Notes under the pieces: model-generated | Seen by the model: only the letters and a program-made list of their open reading frames with translations | Database searches by the model: none | What the model was told of the DNA's origin: nothing | Shown here: in pieces, positions 7,561 through 16,592 of the stretch | Layout of the letters: each line of letters begins with the position of its first letter | Numbering within the stretch: position 1 is the first letter of the stretch | Source: DAIQON01 sp036787835 | GTDB lineage: Bacteria; Patescibacteriota; Saccharimonadia; Saccharimonadales; UBA4665 | DNA: 58,852 nucleotides | Assembly (NCBI GenBank): GCA_036787835.1 | Contig: DAIQON010000005.1 | Coordinates: 1 to 58,852 of the forward strand | Direction: 5' to 3' | Translations under genes and position numbers: made by a program

Positions 7561-7693
7561 AATGACTCCTTGACATCAAGCTACTGTAACATATTTATGG
7601 GGGGCAGTCGAATGGTAGTACGTTGATACAATCAGTCATTACATTTTTAAATATGCTTATGGCTTAAGACCAAAGCTGTATTATTATGATCAT

Positions 7694-8152
7694 ATGAACA
7701 ACGAAAGATTGTATAGTTTACCGAGCAGAATTGCCATGTCGGCAGCGGTAGGATTAGCTGTCGCTGGTACTGCAGAACTCATGGTAACCACTCTCAATCC
7801 GGACAGCGGTAATGTGGCTGCATCAGGGCGATGTGCCGATGAGCTTGGTTATGCTCCTACCCTAAGTGAAACCATGCCTGCCGATTGCATGCAAGCACTC
7901 GGAATGGGATTTTTTTCATACACCCAGGACAGTAAGACTTACTACCTGCTTCCTAGTAGAGATATGATGATTGCAAGCACTCAAAGCTCAATTGCTAGCG
8001 AGCCCGGTGATAAAAATTCTTACACAGATTTTTCCTATGGTCTTGGGGCGCTATTTGCAGTAGGTGCCTTTAGCCTTGGCACTATTATGACAAAAGACAC
8101 GCGTCGAAAGATCGCTGAGCAGCGTAGAGGTAGTGACGATATAAGCGTATGA
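7694..8152 (+). CDS. Hypothetical membrane protein
   Basis: A 152-aa protein with two membrane helices, at about residues 12-32 (AMSAAVGLAVAGTAEL) and 115-133 (FSYGLGALFAVGAFSLG), enclosing an extracytoplasmic loop with two Cys residues (RCADELG, ADCMQAL) that could form a disulfide. The C-terminus is basic and cytoplasmic. Its TGA overlaps the ATG of the next gene by 4 nt (8149-8152), so the two are translationally coupled and probably act together. Family unknown; it is not obviously a pilin or secretion part. Confidence 0.65.
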   Translation: MNNERLYSLPSRIAMSAAVGLAVAGTAELMVTTLNPDSGNVAASGRCADELGYAPTLSETMPADCMQALGMGFFSYTQDSKTYYLLPSRDMMIASTQSSIASEPGDKNSYTDFSYGLGALFAVGAFSLGTIMTKDTRRKIAEQRRGSDDISV

Positions 8153-8721
8153 ATGAAGCGCATAGTGAATCAAGTCATGGTGAGCCTGTTAATAAGGGGG
8201 AGATTAGCGGAAGAAAGCTTGTGGCGATTACTGCAGTTGGCGGTCTACTGGTAGGTTTAGGCGTATATGTTGCGCTACAGCCGAATACGCCGAAATTCGA
8301 CCATCTAGTCGTCGGCCGTGAGCTTAGAGGCTCAAACATGCTTCAGTATCAGGCAGGGATAGTTACCCGTTGTGTAGAGTACACTCATGCTGCTGCCACC
8401 ATAAATTTGTCTATTAGCTTATCAACAGAGGAAAAGATCTTCGACAAGCCAACTACTCCTCCAAGGGGCCGGGTAATTAATGCCTTCTTTATGCCTGGTC
8501 CTCAAAGCTGCGCACAGGCGGAAGCGCATGTCTTTGATGGCGCCTCTGATGCTACTACAGCAGTCGGCTATATTGAAGATAATGTCGGAGCACTTAGCTA
8601 TCGAATTTTTGGTGATGGAGAATTTGCGCCAGGTACGAGTATGTTGAAGCAAATCGTGGCTGCTGAGCACCACGGCGTACCAACAACTCACGCTCACACT
8701 CTAGCCGGCACTATTGGCTAA
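8149..8721 (+). CDS. Hypothetical single-pass membrane protein
   Basis: A 190-aa protein with an N-terminal cytoplasmic tail, one membrane helix at about residues 24-44 (LVAITAVGGLLVGLGVYVAL) and an extracytoplasmic domain with a Cys pair (TRCVEYTH, PQSCAQAEAH). It is coupled by a 4-nt overlap to the preceding two-helix protein. No recognised family. The shared layout (membrane anchor plus outside Cys pair) suggests a small surface complex, but that is inference. Confidence 0.6.
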   Translation: MNEAHSESSHGEPVNKGEISGRKLVAITAVGGLLVGLGVYVALQPNTPKFDHLVVGRELRGSNMLQYQAGIVTRCVEYTHAAATINLSISLSTEEKIFDKPTTPPRGRVINAFFMPGPQSCAQAEAHVFDGASDATTAVGYIEDNVGALSYRIFGDGEFAPGTSMLKQIVAAEHHGVPTTHAHTLAGTIG

Positions 8722-8804
8722 GGTATTTTAGTTTAGGTAGCTTGTTTATAGCAAAGCATGTTTAAATGTAGGGCACAGTAACATATAAAAAACAAAGAGA
8801 ATAA

Positions 8805-9602
8805 ATGAATCCAGAAAACAATAACCAAGATCCAGCACCTAATAACCCTGAAGTTCCCCAAACGGTGGCACCTGAGACACAAGCGCAACCAGCTAATCCT
8901 GTATATAACGAGTTTAATACGCCTGCACCAGGACAACAACCAATAGAACAGCCATCATTACCTAATTCTCCTAGTGAGCAAGCACCAAAATCCGCCAATA
9001 AAACCTTGATTAAAGTCATATGTGCAGGGCTTATACTCCTAGTATTAGCAGCAATAATAGGATTATTGTTCTTTGTTGCTAGCGGTGCCAAGAATTCACA
9101 AAAGAATAAATCTTCAAATTCTTCACAGTCTTCAACGCCTCCAATAGTTAGAAACTATAGCTCCCAATCTGGTGCATTCAGTGTCTACTTCCCCCAAAAA
9201 CCAACTGAAACAGCACCAAAAACTATTGTAATTCCTGGAACAACTATCTCTTCCAGCGGTTCAGTTTGGGTCTCAGGTGATACTTCAAAACCACCAGTCT
9301 ATTCGGTGACAGTATTTAGTCTGCCTAGTGGTGCTGATATCAACATCAACAGCATATACAATAGCCAACTTACTGATTTTAAAGCTATCGGTACGGTAAA
9401 CGTTGAAAGTACAAAAAATACTTCAGTTGGAGGTCATCCAGCTATACTATCCAGCTATAGCGTTTCAATTAAGACACAGACCCTCTACGTCAGCTCATTA
9501 GTCATGACGGCCAATAATAAGCTTTATCTAGTTAGTTCTATCTCAACTACCCAGAATGAAGCTGCGGCCACCAAGTTCGTCGATAGTTTCTTGCCTAGCT
9601 AG
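8805..9602 (+). CDS. Hypothetical anchored surface protein
   Basis: A 265-aa protein in three parts. Residues 1-65 are a Pro/Gln/Asn-rich cytoplasmic tail (QDPAPNNPEVPQ). Residues 66-92 are a membrane helix (LILLVLAAIIGLLFFV). After a Ser/Asn/Lys-rich linker, a C-terminal domain of about 140 residues (YSSQSGAFSVYFPQKP onward) lies outside the membrane and resembles the small folded domains of other Pro-rich-tail envelope proteins. This organisation is common in Saccharibacteria and Gram-positive bacteria. Function unknown. Confidence 0.65.
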   Translation: MNPENNNQDPAPNNPEVPQTVAPETQAQPANPVYNEFNTPAPGQQPIEQPSLPNSPSEQAPKSANKTLIKVICAGLILLVLAAIIGLLFFVASGAKNSQKNKSSNSSQSSTPPIVRNYSSQSGAFSVYFPQKPTETAPKTIVIPGTTISSSGSVWVSGDTSKPPVYSVTVFSLPSGADININSIYNSQLTDFKAIGTVNVESTKNTSVGGHPAILSSYSVSIKTQTLYVSSLVMTANNKLYLVSSISTTQNEAAATKFVDSFLPS

Positions 9603-9621
9603 TAAGCGTAAGACAAATTCA

Positions 9622-10092
9622 TTATCCGTCGTAACCTAGAACTACTCTAAGATCAGGGTATTCAGCAGTTGGTGGGTCAACACCAGCAACTACCCTCATT
9701 AGCCTGCACTTTTCACCACCTTCCGGGAAGTTTTGGCAGACCTCTGGTCGTTCATCATAAACGCCGCACTTTGCCCAGCCATCCTCATCTTCAATTAAAT
9801 AGCCACAGGTACCCCAAAGTGTATATCTGCCCTTTCCAGCGGGCAGTGGTTCATACTCATCTCCTGGAGTGATAATTGGTGTAGCTAGCCTTGGGTTATT
9901 GGGAAATATCTCATCCATTTGCCAGCCTCTCGGATAAAGTGCTTTTGGCTGTGGTAGTAAGTCTGCCTCAACAAACGTAAGTAGCGTATTTCCACAAAGA
10001 CGCATGAAGACCGCCTCCTTAGGAGTTAGATCCATCGTTTCCGGTCCCTTGCAGCAGGCCGCAGTACATGTTTGACAACTTACTTCGCTCAT
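9622..10092 (-). CDS. YkgJ-type cysteine-cluster protein
   Basis: A 156-aa protein with the CxxCxxxCC cluster at residues 6-14 (CQTCTAACC) and further Cys residues in GTCGYLIED, KCGVYDERPEVC and EKCR. This is the Fe-S or zinc cluster pattern of the YkgJ/UPF0153 family, whose biochemical role is not settled. It stands out because many proteins elsewhere in this window have lost their zinc-binding cysteines. A TTGCTT plus TAAACT promoter can be read upstream on the minus strand. Confidence 0.8.
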   Translation of the reverse strand: MSEVSCQTCTAACCKGPETMDLTPKEAVFMRLCGNTLLTFVEADLLPQPKALYPRGWQMDEIFPNNPRLATPIITPGDEYEPLPAGKGRYTLWGTCGYLIEDEDGWAKCGVYDERPEVCQNFPEGGEKCRLMRVVAGVDPPTAEYPDLRVVLGYDG

Positions 10093-10233
10093 TAGCTTTA
10101 AGTTTAGGCCTAACTCACTGGCTTAAGCAAGCATTAGCCATATACAAAACTATATGTTCTTAGCGAATTATTTGTACTACAATGTGCTGTAGACGAGGCA
10201 TAGATTTAAAAAATAAATGAAGAGGAAAAGTAT

Positions 10234-10587
10234 ATGGAGCTAAACAGGACTGACGTAGATCTAGATGTTCTATCTAGGCCACTTTTTGAAATGGAATTAA
10301 CTTCAAGAGTACTCGAGGCTGGCGTAAGATTTGATCCGATAGATCACGCGGCATTGGCGAGACTAGCTTTATCTGAGGAAAGCTTTGAGGGCTTACCTAT
10401 AAATTTAGCCGAATCACAAGAAAAGTATCGACTTAGAGAAGAACTAAGAGACAAGCTGGCTGTTTATTCCCGTAGAAAGCAAGTAGCTGCACTACATGCT
10501 GAATTACCGTCAAAATCTAGTAGGCTACATGGCAGAGGCGGAAATCATATTCGTCAGAGAAAACAGCGCATCGTTGAAACTACCTAA
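10234..10587 (+). CDS. Hypothetical charged protein
   Basis: A 117-aa protein with a plausible ribosome site (GAGGAAAAG) before the ATG. It is helical and highly charged throughout, and its C-terminus is strongly basic (GRGGNHIRQRKQR). Its last 59 nt overlap the start of the DUF3052-like gene in another frame, which is unusual. Either the two genes really overlap, or one is disturbed and the downstream start lies further in. Family unknown. Confidence 0.5.
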   Translation: MELNRTDVDLDVLSRPLFEMELTSRVLEAGVRFDPIDHAALARLALSEESFEGLPINLAESQEKYRLREELRDKLAVYSRRKQVAALHAELPSKSSRLHGRGGNHIRQRKQRIVETT

Positions 10588-10978
10588 AGGCTTGCAAATG
10601 GATGTTAGGCTAAAAACTGGTTTTATAGAAAAGGCTAAACCCAATTTCATTAATGCCGACAGCGAAATATATAAACTGTTTGGAGCCGATTTTGATAGTT
10701 CGAATTATGATGGCCACTCAGAAATTAGTTGGCTGATGGCTTTCTATAAGAATTCCTCTAGTATGATTAGTGATATGGTGATCTTTATCACTAAGCTTAA
10801 TCACAATGGTCAAATTTGGCTGGCTTGGCCAAAAAAAGCTTCTAAAGTTAAAACCGACTTATCCGATAATGTCGTTCGAAAAATAGGCCTTGAAGCTGGT
10901 CTGGTCGATGTTAAGGTCGTGTCTGTCAATCAGACGTGGTCAGCACTTAAATTTGTATTTCGCACTCAAGATCGCTAA
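10529..10978 (+). CDS. DUF3052-like protein
   Basis: A 149-aa protein from MAEAEIIFV; an ATG at 10496 would add 11 residues. The C-terminal half (IWLAWPKKASKVKTDLSD, then VRKIGLEAGLVDVKV and WSALKFVFR) matches the DUF3052 pattern, a small family of unknown function in which the phrase W.AWPKK is conserved. The start has no clear Shine-Dalgarno sequence and lies inside the 3' end of the preceding ORF. Cytoplasmic. No biochemical role is known. Confidence 0.65.
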   Translation: MAEAEIIFVRENSASLKLPKGLQMDVRLKTGFIEKAKPNFINADSEIYKLFGADFDSSNYDGHSEISWLMAFYKNSSSMISDMVIFITKLNHNGQIWLAWPKKASKVKTDLSDNVVRKIGLEAGLVDVKVVSVNQTWSALKFVFRTQDR

Positions 10979-11121
10979 ACTTCAAGCATAACTTTAATAA
11001 ATCACTGTTGACTAGTGGGTCAAGACTACTATAATGGAAGAAGTAAGTGCTTGTGTTTATAGATATGTAAATCTATAATAAATAAAAATTAATCAGAGGC
11101 GACAACGAAAAAATAAAAGGT

Positions 11122-12324
11122 ATGAAAATTCTAATGCTTGGTTGGGAATTGCCCCCCCATAACAGTGGTGGTTTGGGCATAGCGTGTTACCAGCTCTGCA
11201 AAGCCCTCTCAAAACAGGACGTCGATATAGAATTTGTTGTTCCCTATGAGGCCGAACACGATATTGATTTCATGAAAGTAACTGCAGCAAAGCCTCAAGG
11301 TGTTGCATCAGTTATTAGATCGGGCATTGCTTATGATAGCTACAAGTATATTCTTGATGACGGTAATGAAGAATGGCTAGACATATTTGCGCAGCATGAA
11401 CTTTACGAGCTTGCTGTAATGAAGATGGCCGAAGAAAAAGACTTTGATATTGTTCACGCCCATGACTGGTTAACCTTCAGGGCAGCACTTAGAGTTAAGG
11501 AAATAAAGGGTTGCCCAATAATTCTTCACGTTCACTCTGTTGAGTCTGATCGTGCGGGCTCAAAGAGCGGTAATCCTCTAGTCCATGAAATTGAAGAAGT
11601 TGCCTTAAACCTGGCCGATAAGGTCATTGCCATTAGTGAGCATACTAAGAAGGCAATAATGAGAGACTACGGTTTGCCAGACGAGGCTATTGAGGTGGTT
11701 CATAACAGTATCGACCCAGAATCTTTTATACCTGCCGATGGTGACAATGCATATCGTTATATAGAAGAGATGAAAAAGACTGGCTATAGAGTAATGACCA
11801 ACGTTGGTCGAATTACTATCCAAAAAGGGCTGCCTAATCTTTTGCGGGCGGCAAAAAAAGCAATTGATAAAGTCCCTAAAACCCTTGTCTTAATAGTTGG
11901 TAGCGGTGAGCAGCTTTATGAGCTCATAGAACTGGCTGCATCTCTTGGCATAGGTGCCAATGTTCTATTTACTGACTTTCAAAGAGGTAAAAACTGGCGT
12001 GACGCTTTCGCCATTGGCGATCTGTTTGTGATGCCATCAATATCTGAACCATTCGGCTTAACGCCGCTCGAGTCAGTTGGCTATGGCACACCTTCCCTAG
12101 TTTCAAAACAATCTGGGGTAAGTGAAGTTCTACTGAATGCTCTTAAAGTTGATTTCTGGGATATTGATGAAATGGCCAATCAAATGGCGTCTGTCATGCA
12201 GAATGATGCCTTGCGTGATGAACTCCAGGCGAACTCTTACCGGGAACTCGAGAAGATGTCATGGGACAAGGCTTCTGGCAAGCTTATGGACCTTTATTCA
12301 AGTCATATGGCTGGTGCAAACTGA
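11122..12324 (+). CDS. Family 4 glycosyltransferase (glycogen synthase-like)
   Basis: A 400-aa GT-B glycosyltransferase. The N-terminal domain starts ILMLGWELPPHNSGGLG, the donor-site glycine loop typical of starch/glycogen synthase-like GT4/GT5 enzymes. HAHDWLTF lies near residue 115, and the C-terminal nucleotide-sugar site EPFGLTPLESVGYGTP is near residues 311-326. It likely transfers glucose from a nucleotide sugar to a growing glucan. Its stop overlaps the next ATG by 1 nt (TGATG), so it is translationally coupled to the GH57 gene. With GH57 and GH15 it forms a compact set for making and degrading an alpha-glucan. Confidence 0.85.
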   Translation: MKILMLGWELPPHNSGGLGIACYQLCKALSKQDVDIEFVVPYEAEHDIDFMKVTAAKPQGVASVIRSGIAYDSYKYILDDGNEEWLDIFAQHELYELAVMKMAEEKDFDIVHAHDWLTFRAALRVKEIKGCPIILHVHSVESDRAGSKSGNPLVHEIEEVALNLADKVIAISEHTKKAIMRDYGLPDEAIEVVHNSIDPESFIPADGDNAYRYIEEMKKTGYRVMTNVGRITIQKGLPNLLRAAKKAIDKVPKTLVLIVGSGEQLYELIELAASLGIGANVLFTDFQRGKNWRDAFAIGDLFVMPSISEPFGLTPLESVGYGTPSLVSKQSGVSEVLLNALKVDFWDIDEMANQMASVMQNDALRDELQANSYRELEKMSWDKASGKLMDLYSSHMAGAN

Positions 12325-13535
12325 TGAACAAGAAATCAATTGTACTCTACATGCACGTCCATCAGCCCTACAGGATCAGGCACTACACGATCTTTGATAG
12401 TGCTGTAAAACATGACTACTTTGATGCTGATTACGACAGTGATGCATCTAACGAGCGAATCCTAAAGAAAGTTGCCGAGAAATCTTACATACCGACTAAT
12501 GCTAAGCTGCTCAAACTCATGAATGATCATCCTGAGTTTAAAATAAGCCTGTCTATTACCGGTACGGTAATAGAACAGATGGAGAAATGGTCACCAGAAA
12601 GTCTTGAGTCATTCAAAAGTTTGGTAGATACAGGTCGGGTAGAGATTGTTGGCGAAACTTATCACCATACCCTTGCCTTCTTCTACTCCCGAAGCGAATT
12701 CCAGATCCAAGTTGATATGCACCGCCATAAGATTGAAGAAGCATTTGGACAAACGCCAAAAGTCTTTAGAAACACTGAGCTGAGCTACAACAACGACTTA
12801 GCCTATTGGGCTGAACAAGCTGGATACAAGGGGATTTTAACCGAAGGCTGGGACCCAATACTTGATTGGCGTAGCCCGAACTATGTATATCAACCGAGCC
12901 ATACCAACAATATTAAGCTGTTAATGAAGAACTATAAGCTGAGTGACGATATTGCCTTTAGGTTTGGTGACCAAAACTGGAAAGAATGGCCGTTAACTGC
13001 CGATAAGTTTTCACATTGGATCAGTGAAGATCAGAATGCCACTAACTTTAATCTGTTCATGGACTATGAGACTTTTGGAGAACATCAGTGGCATGAGTCT
13101 GGTATTTTCGAATTCTTAGATCATTTGCCAGGCGAATGGTTAAAGACCGAAGGACATACTTTTATGACCGTCAGTGAAGTAATCGATAACTACGAGCCTG
13201 TAGACAGAATCGATGTGCCACAAACTATTACCTGGGCAGACACCGAGCGCGATTTAAGTGCCTGGCTAGGAAACTCGATGCAAACCTCATCGATTAACTC
13301 GCTATATGCCCTAGAGGACCAAATCATTAGTACCGGTAACTACGCCTTGATTGAAGATTGGCGCAGGTTGCAGACCAGTGACCACTTCTACTACATGTGC
13401 ACTAAGTACTTCAACGACGGGGATATTCACGCCTATTTCAGCCCTTACCAAACTCCTTACGAAGCGTATATGAACTTCATGAATAGTTACCACGATATAC
13501 GTTTTCGTATGAGCCAGCTCGGTATTGAGCTATAG
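12324..13535 (+). CDS. Glycoside hydrolase family 57 (alpha-amylase-like)
   Basis: A 403-aa GH57 enzyme. I chose the ATG at 12324 because it is coupled to the upstream stop and restores the family N-terminus SIVLYMHVHQPYR (HVHQP at 11-15). The catalytic nucleophile is Glu152 in RNTELSYNN and the acid/base is probably Asp247 in FMDYETFGEH. Family members hydrolyse or rearrange alpha-1,4-glucans such as starch, glycogen and maltodextrin. No signal peptide is present, so it acts on an internal glucan. Length is typical for the bacterial alpha-amylase branch. Confidence 0.88.
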   Translation: MNKKSIVLYMHVHQPYRIRHYTIFDSAVKHDYFDADYDSDASNERILKKVAEKSYIPTNAKLLKLMNDHPEFKISLSITGTVIEQMEKWSPESLESFKSLVDTGRVEIVGETYHHTLAFFYSRSEFQIQVDMHRHKIEEAFGQTPKVFRNTELSYNNDLAYWAEQAGYKGILTEGWDPILDWRSPNYVYQPSHTNNIKLLMKNYKLSDDIAFRFGDQNWKEWPLTADKFSHWISEDQNATNFNLFMDYETFGEHQWHESGIFEFLDHLPGEWLKTEGHTFMTVSEVIDNYEPVDRIDVPQTITWADTERDLSAWLGNSMQTSSINSLYALEDQIISTGNYALIEDWRRLQTSDHFYYMCTKYFNDGDIHAYFSPYQTPYEAYMNFMNSYHDIRFRMSQLGIEL

Positions 13536-13560
13536 TTAAGGAAAGACAAGGTGGGGTTAT

Positions 13561-15489
13561 ATGGGTCGACCAGTAGTACTTAGCAACGGACAATTATTCA
13601 TTGGCCTTGATGAGTCTGGTTTGGTTCATGATTTCTACTACCCTTATGTTGGCCTTGAGAACTTAACGAATGCCCGTAGTAGCCAACATAAAATTGGCGT
13701 TTGGGTTAACAGTAGTTTTAGCTGGACCAATGATGGTAGTTGGGAAACAGCCATAGATTTTGAAGACGAAGCCCTGATTAGCCATATAATGCTTAAATCT
13801 ACTAACCTAGGCATAAGTCTACTGCTTCAGGATTTTGTTGATTCCGACTCAAACGTTTTTATTCGTCACATTACTATTACCAACGATGCCAATGAAAAAC
13901 GCGACGTTCGTTTGTTTATGCATCAAGTATTTCAAATATCTAGGGCTGGTCGTGCTGACACGGCATTGTATGTTCCCGATGATAATTACATCCTGGATTA
14001 TAAAGGCCGTTATTCACTGGCTATTTCAGGTAAGTTTTCCGATGGTGAGAGCTTTGATGAGTACGCAGTTGGCAACTATGGGATTGAAGGAAAAGCTGGA
14101 ACTTTCAAAGATGCAGAAGACGGAGAGCTTTCTGATAATGCCGTTGAGCACGGTGGTGTCGACAGTGTCATTAGATTCAAGCGTGATCTTGAGGCCCATG
14201 AATCAACAATTGTCGACTATTGGGTTATCGCAACAAGCAGTCAAAGCGACGCCCAAATGATAGATGAGCAGCTTAAAAATGGCAATATTTCGGAAAAGTT
14301 AACAGCCACCAGGCAGCACTGGAAGAAGTGGCTCAACGAAGGCAATGTTGATATGCCCGACTTTCATAAACGAAGTATTTCTCATAGCTTACTAGTAGTA
14401 AAAGCTCATATAGATGAAAGAGGTTCAGTTCTGGCTAGTGGTGATTCGAGTATCTTTAACTATGGCCGAGATTATTATTGTTATTGTTGGCCTCGAGATG
14501 CAGCATATGCCCTATGGCCGTTAATTAGGCTGGGACATTTTGAAGAAGCCAAGCAGTTCTTTGAATTTGCCAGAGACACAATGCATAAAGACGGCTATCT
14601 AATGCATAAATATCAGCCTGATCGTGCTATCGGCAGTACTTGGCATCCACTTGTTCATGGTCGTAATAAGGAACTAGCTATCCAGGAAGATGAAACTGCC
14701 GGAGTTCTATATATGATGGGTCAGTACTATGATGCATCAAAAGACCGTACCTTTATTGATCACTTGTTCCAAAGTTTTATTGTGCCTGCGGCGAACTTTA
14801 TGTGTCGTTTTATTGATGAACAAACTGGTTTGCCGCATGCTAGTTATGATTTATGGGAAGAAAAATTCTTGACTACCACCTATACAGTAAGTACGGTAAT
14901 TGCCGGTTTAGAAACAGCCGCCTTTTTAGCTAAAGTAATTGAATCACCAGACGATGCCGTTCGCTGGCAAAGAGTAGCCGATCAAATTAGAGATAATCTA
15001 AATAAGCTTTATCACATCGAAGGCTATTTTGTTAAAGGCTTCTTGCTACAGGATAATGGCGAGCTACTCTATGACAATACGCTGGACATATCTAGCCTCT
15101 ACGGGACGTTTATGTATGCTGGAATTGGTGCCGAGGATCCAAGAGTTTTATCTACTGCTGAACATATAGAGAAGAAAATACTTAACTCATCGCCAAGTGG
15201 TGGTGTGCTGAGGTATGAAAACGATAACTATTTCCTAACCAAGCATCAGTTTATGGGTAATCCTTGGCTAGTGAGCACGCTGTGGCTTGCTCAGTACTAT
15301 ATGGCCATAAAAAGCGTAGATAAGGCCAAACAGCTTCTTGACTGGTCTATAGCAAGAGAATTGCCTAGTGGAGTACTAAGTGAGCAGTTTGATCCAGAGA
15401 ATGCTTCGCCACTTGGTGTTACCCCACTGGTATGGAGCCATGCCGAACTGATCAATACTCTTTTAGACCTTAGTAAGCTTAATAAGTAA
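13561..15489 (+). CDS. Glycoside hydrolase family 15 (glucoamylase-like)
   Basis: A 642-aa protein with the two-domain bacterial glucoamylase layout: an N-terminal beta-sandwich (about 1-255) and an (alpha/alpha)6 barrel. Active-site motifs are WPRDAAY (310-316), QEDETA (375-380), YDLWEE (429-434) with the likely catalytic acid Glu, and C-terminal SEQFDP...VWSHAELI with the catalytic base. It releases glucose from the non-reducing ends of glucans. No signal peptide. It lies 25 nt after GH57 in the same operon, with a GGTGGGG-like ribosome site before the ATG. Trehalase-type GH15 members are an alternative substrate class. Confidence 0.88.
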   Translation: MGRPVVLSNGQLFIGLDESGLVHDFYYPYVGLENLTNARSSQHKIGVWVNSSFSWTNDGSWETAIDFEDEALISHIMLKSTNLGISLLLQDFVDSDSNVFIRHITITNDANEKRDVRLFMHQVFQISRAGRADTALYVPDDNYILDYKGRYSLAISGKFSDGESFDEYAVGNYGIEGKAGTFKDAEDGELSDNAVEHGGVDSVIRFKRDLEAHESTIVDYWVIATSSQSDAQMIDEQLKNGNISEKLTATRQHWKKWLNEGNVDMPDFHKRSISHSLLVVKAHIDERGSVLASGDSSIFNYGRDYYCYCWPRDAAYALWPLIRLGHFEEAKQFFEFARDTMHKDGYLMHKYQPDRAIGSTWHPLVHGRNKELAIQEDETAGVLYMMGQYYDASKDRTFIDHLFQSFIVPAANFMCRFIDEQTGLPHASYDLWEEKFLTTTYTVSTVIAGLETAAFLAKVIESPDDAVRWQRVADQIRDNLNKLYHIEGYFVKGFLLQDNGELLYDNTLDISSLYGTFMYAGIGAEDPRVLSTAEHIEKKILNSSPSGGVLRYENDNYFLTKHQFMGNPWLVSTLWLAQYYMAIKSVDKAKQLLDWSIARELPSGVLSEQFDPENASPLGVTPLVWSHAELINTLLDLSKLNK

Positions 15490-15503
15490 TTTTTGTAAAA
15501 AAA

Positions 15504-15707
15504 CTATTTCTTAGGTTTAACTTCATTTCGTCCAAGGTTCTTCTTAGTCTCCGTAAAAATGACGTGCCTACGTAGCTTAGGACTATACTTCTTTAGGCTA
15601 AGTTTGTCAGGGGTATTCATGGTGTTCTTAGTTGTATAGTAGATTCGCTCTCCACTCTCTTCACTAATTAAACCAATTATCTTACGCTTATCACCTTTTT
15701 TGGCCAT
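15504..15707 (-). CDS. rpmG: Ribosomal protein bL33, zinc-free form
   Basis: A 67-aa bL33 of the large ribosomal subunit: the GERIYYTTKNTMNTPDKL core matches the family. The four cysteines of the zinc-ribbon form are all absent, and a basic C-terminal extension (TETKKNLGRNEVKPKK) follows the usual end. AAGGTAG lies before the ATG. It converges on the GH15 gene with a 14-nt gap. Same zinc-free tendency as S4, S14, L36 and RpoC here. Confidence 0.9.
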   Translation of the reverse strand: MAKKGDKRKIIGLISEESGERIYYTTKNTMNTPDKLSLKKYSPKLRRHVIFTETKKNLGRNEVKPKK

Positions 15708-15818
15708 AAATTCTACCTTAATTTTAATAGACTCATACTAGGTTAACAGATACAGACTGATTTGTAAAATGATATTTGACAACAAAATGATGTAATCTAT
15801 CAAGTCTGGTTGTTAATT

Positions 15819-15894
15819 TGGAGCCACGACCGGGATTTGAACCCGGGACCTCAACTTTACCATAGTTGCGCTCTACCAACTGAGCTATCGCGGC
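15819..15894 (-). tRNA. tRNA-Thr (GGU anticodon)
   Basis: A 76-nt cloverleaf with encoded CCA. Acceptor GCCGCGA pairs with TCGTGGC (one G-T), anticodon stem CAACT/AGTTG encloses the loop ATGGTAA (anticodon GGT), and the T arm is GGGTTCAAATCCC. It reads ACC/ACU. Confidence 0.95.
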
Positions 15895-16006
15895 ATGTAA
15901 TTAATCCATAAATGGTAGCAAATTTGATAAGTTTTTGCTACACTTTCTATCTGTAAGTATACACGTTAAAATATATTGATAAACAAACCATAATCGGTAT
16001 ATGCGC

Positions 16007-16083
16007 GCCACCTTAGCTCAGTTGGTTAGAGCGTCAGTTTTGTAAACTGAATGTCGTCGGTTCGAATCCGACAGGTGGCTCCA
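16007..16083 (+). tRNA. tRNA-Thr (UGU anticodon)
   Basis: A 77-nt cloverleaf with encoded CCA. Acceptor GCCACCT/AGGTGGC, anticodon stem TCAGT/ACTGA, loop TTTGTAA (anticodon TGT). Its 3' end GTGGCTCCAAT is the nearest tRNA end in the window to the array-A repeat end TGGCCCTCCAAT, but the match is weak. Confidence 0.95.
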
Positions 16084-16098
16084 ATTCTTATAATACAT

Positions 16099-16184
16099 GC
16101 AGGGTTAGTGAAGCGGTCAAACACAGCAGACTGTAAATCTGCCCTCTTTCGAGTTCGTAGGTTCGAATCCTACACCCTGCACCA
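16099..16184 (+). tRNA. tRNA-Tyr (GUA), anchor of array B
   Basis: An 86-nt class II tRNA with a long variable arm. Acceptor GCAGGGT/ACCCTGC, anticodon stem GCAGA/TCTGC, loop CTGTAAA (anticodon GTA), T arm GTAGGTTCGAATCCTAC, encoded CCA. The next eleven intergenic repeats to the right all end like this tRNA (TGCACCA, one ACACCA), and three of them match its last 11 nt exactly. Confidence 0.96.
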
Positions 16185-16187
16185 CAT

Positions 16188-16216
16188 TTGTAATTACGTA
16201 GATACTGTTGTATAAT
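16188..16216 (+). promoter_or_regulatory. Promoter of the first array-B gene
   Basis: TTGTAA (16188-16193), exactly 17 nt, then TATAAT (16211-16216). The ATG at 16223 follows after 6 nt, so the transcript should be leaderless. The -35 box starts 3 nt after the tRNA-Tyr CCA. Confidence 0.8.
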
Positions 16217-16222
16217 ATTTTT

Positions 16223-16519
16223 ATGAACGTATTAAGACATATTCCGCGCACAGAGTCTTGGAAACGTGATAGAGCCGAAAAACTCAGATTTCTATGGTCT
16301 GAGAATACCTCGTTTGGCCATGAGATTACATTGCCTGATGATCCTAAAGAAGCACGTGACTTAATTGATACTACCCTATCAGAAGACGCACCTTATATAG
16401 ATTTAGCAGGAGCTCGTACAGAAGTTAGTGATGCTCTTGAAGAGGGGCCAAGGTATAATCTGAACATATTATGCTTGGGTTACGATGATGAAGGTAATCC
16501 TAGCGTAGTTCTTGTTTAA
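16223..16519 (+). CDS. Hypothetical array-B protein, unit 1
   Basis: A 98-aa protein starting MNVLRHIPRTESW; an in-frame TTG at 16208 lies before the -10 box and cannot be the start. It is mostly charged, with PDDPKEARDLIDTTL in the middle and a short hydrophobic end (LNILCLGYDDEGNPSVVLV). No family recognised. It is the first unit after tRNA-Tyr, transcribed from a near-consensus promoter, and ends 15 nt before repeat B1. Confidence 0.65.
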   Translation: MNVLRHIPRTESWKRDRAEKLRFLWSENTSFGHEITLPDDPKEARDLIDTTLSEDAPYIDLAGARTEVSDALEEGPRYNLNILCLGYDDEGNPSVVLV

Positions 16520-16534
16520 CATACAACTAGTAGC

Positions 16535-16563
16535 GTTCTGACTTTGTTAAGAATGCTGCACCA
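16535..16563 (+). repeat. Array B repeat, copy B1
   Basis: A 29-nt copy: GTTCTGAC, TTTGTTAAG, end AATGCTGCACCA. TTAACA upstream (near 16517) can pair with TGTTAA inside the copy. The sequence after it is duplicated after copy B5. Confidence 0.85.
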
Positions 16564-16592
16564 CGGATTTTTCCCCTGTTGATTTTGTTAGA

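Noticed and set aside
7622..7648. Inverted partial match to the array-A core (CAGTCATT) upstream of the 7694 gene.
   Set aside because: Only eight bases match and there is no CCA-like end on that strand.
7694..12324. Recoding of UGA as glycine or tryptophan.
   Set aside because: Several genes end in UGA with a sensible downstream start (8150-8152, 12322-12324), so the standard code applies.
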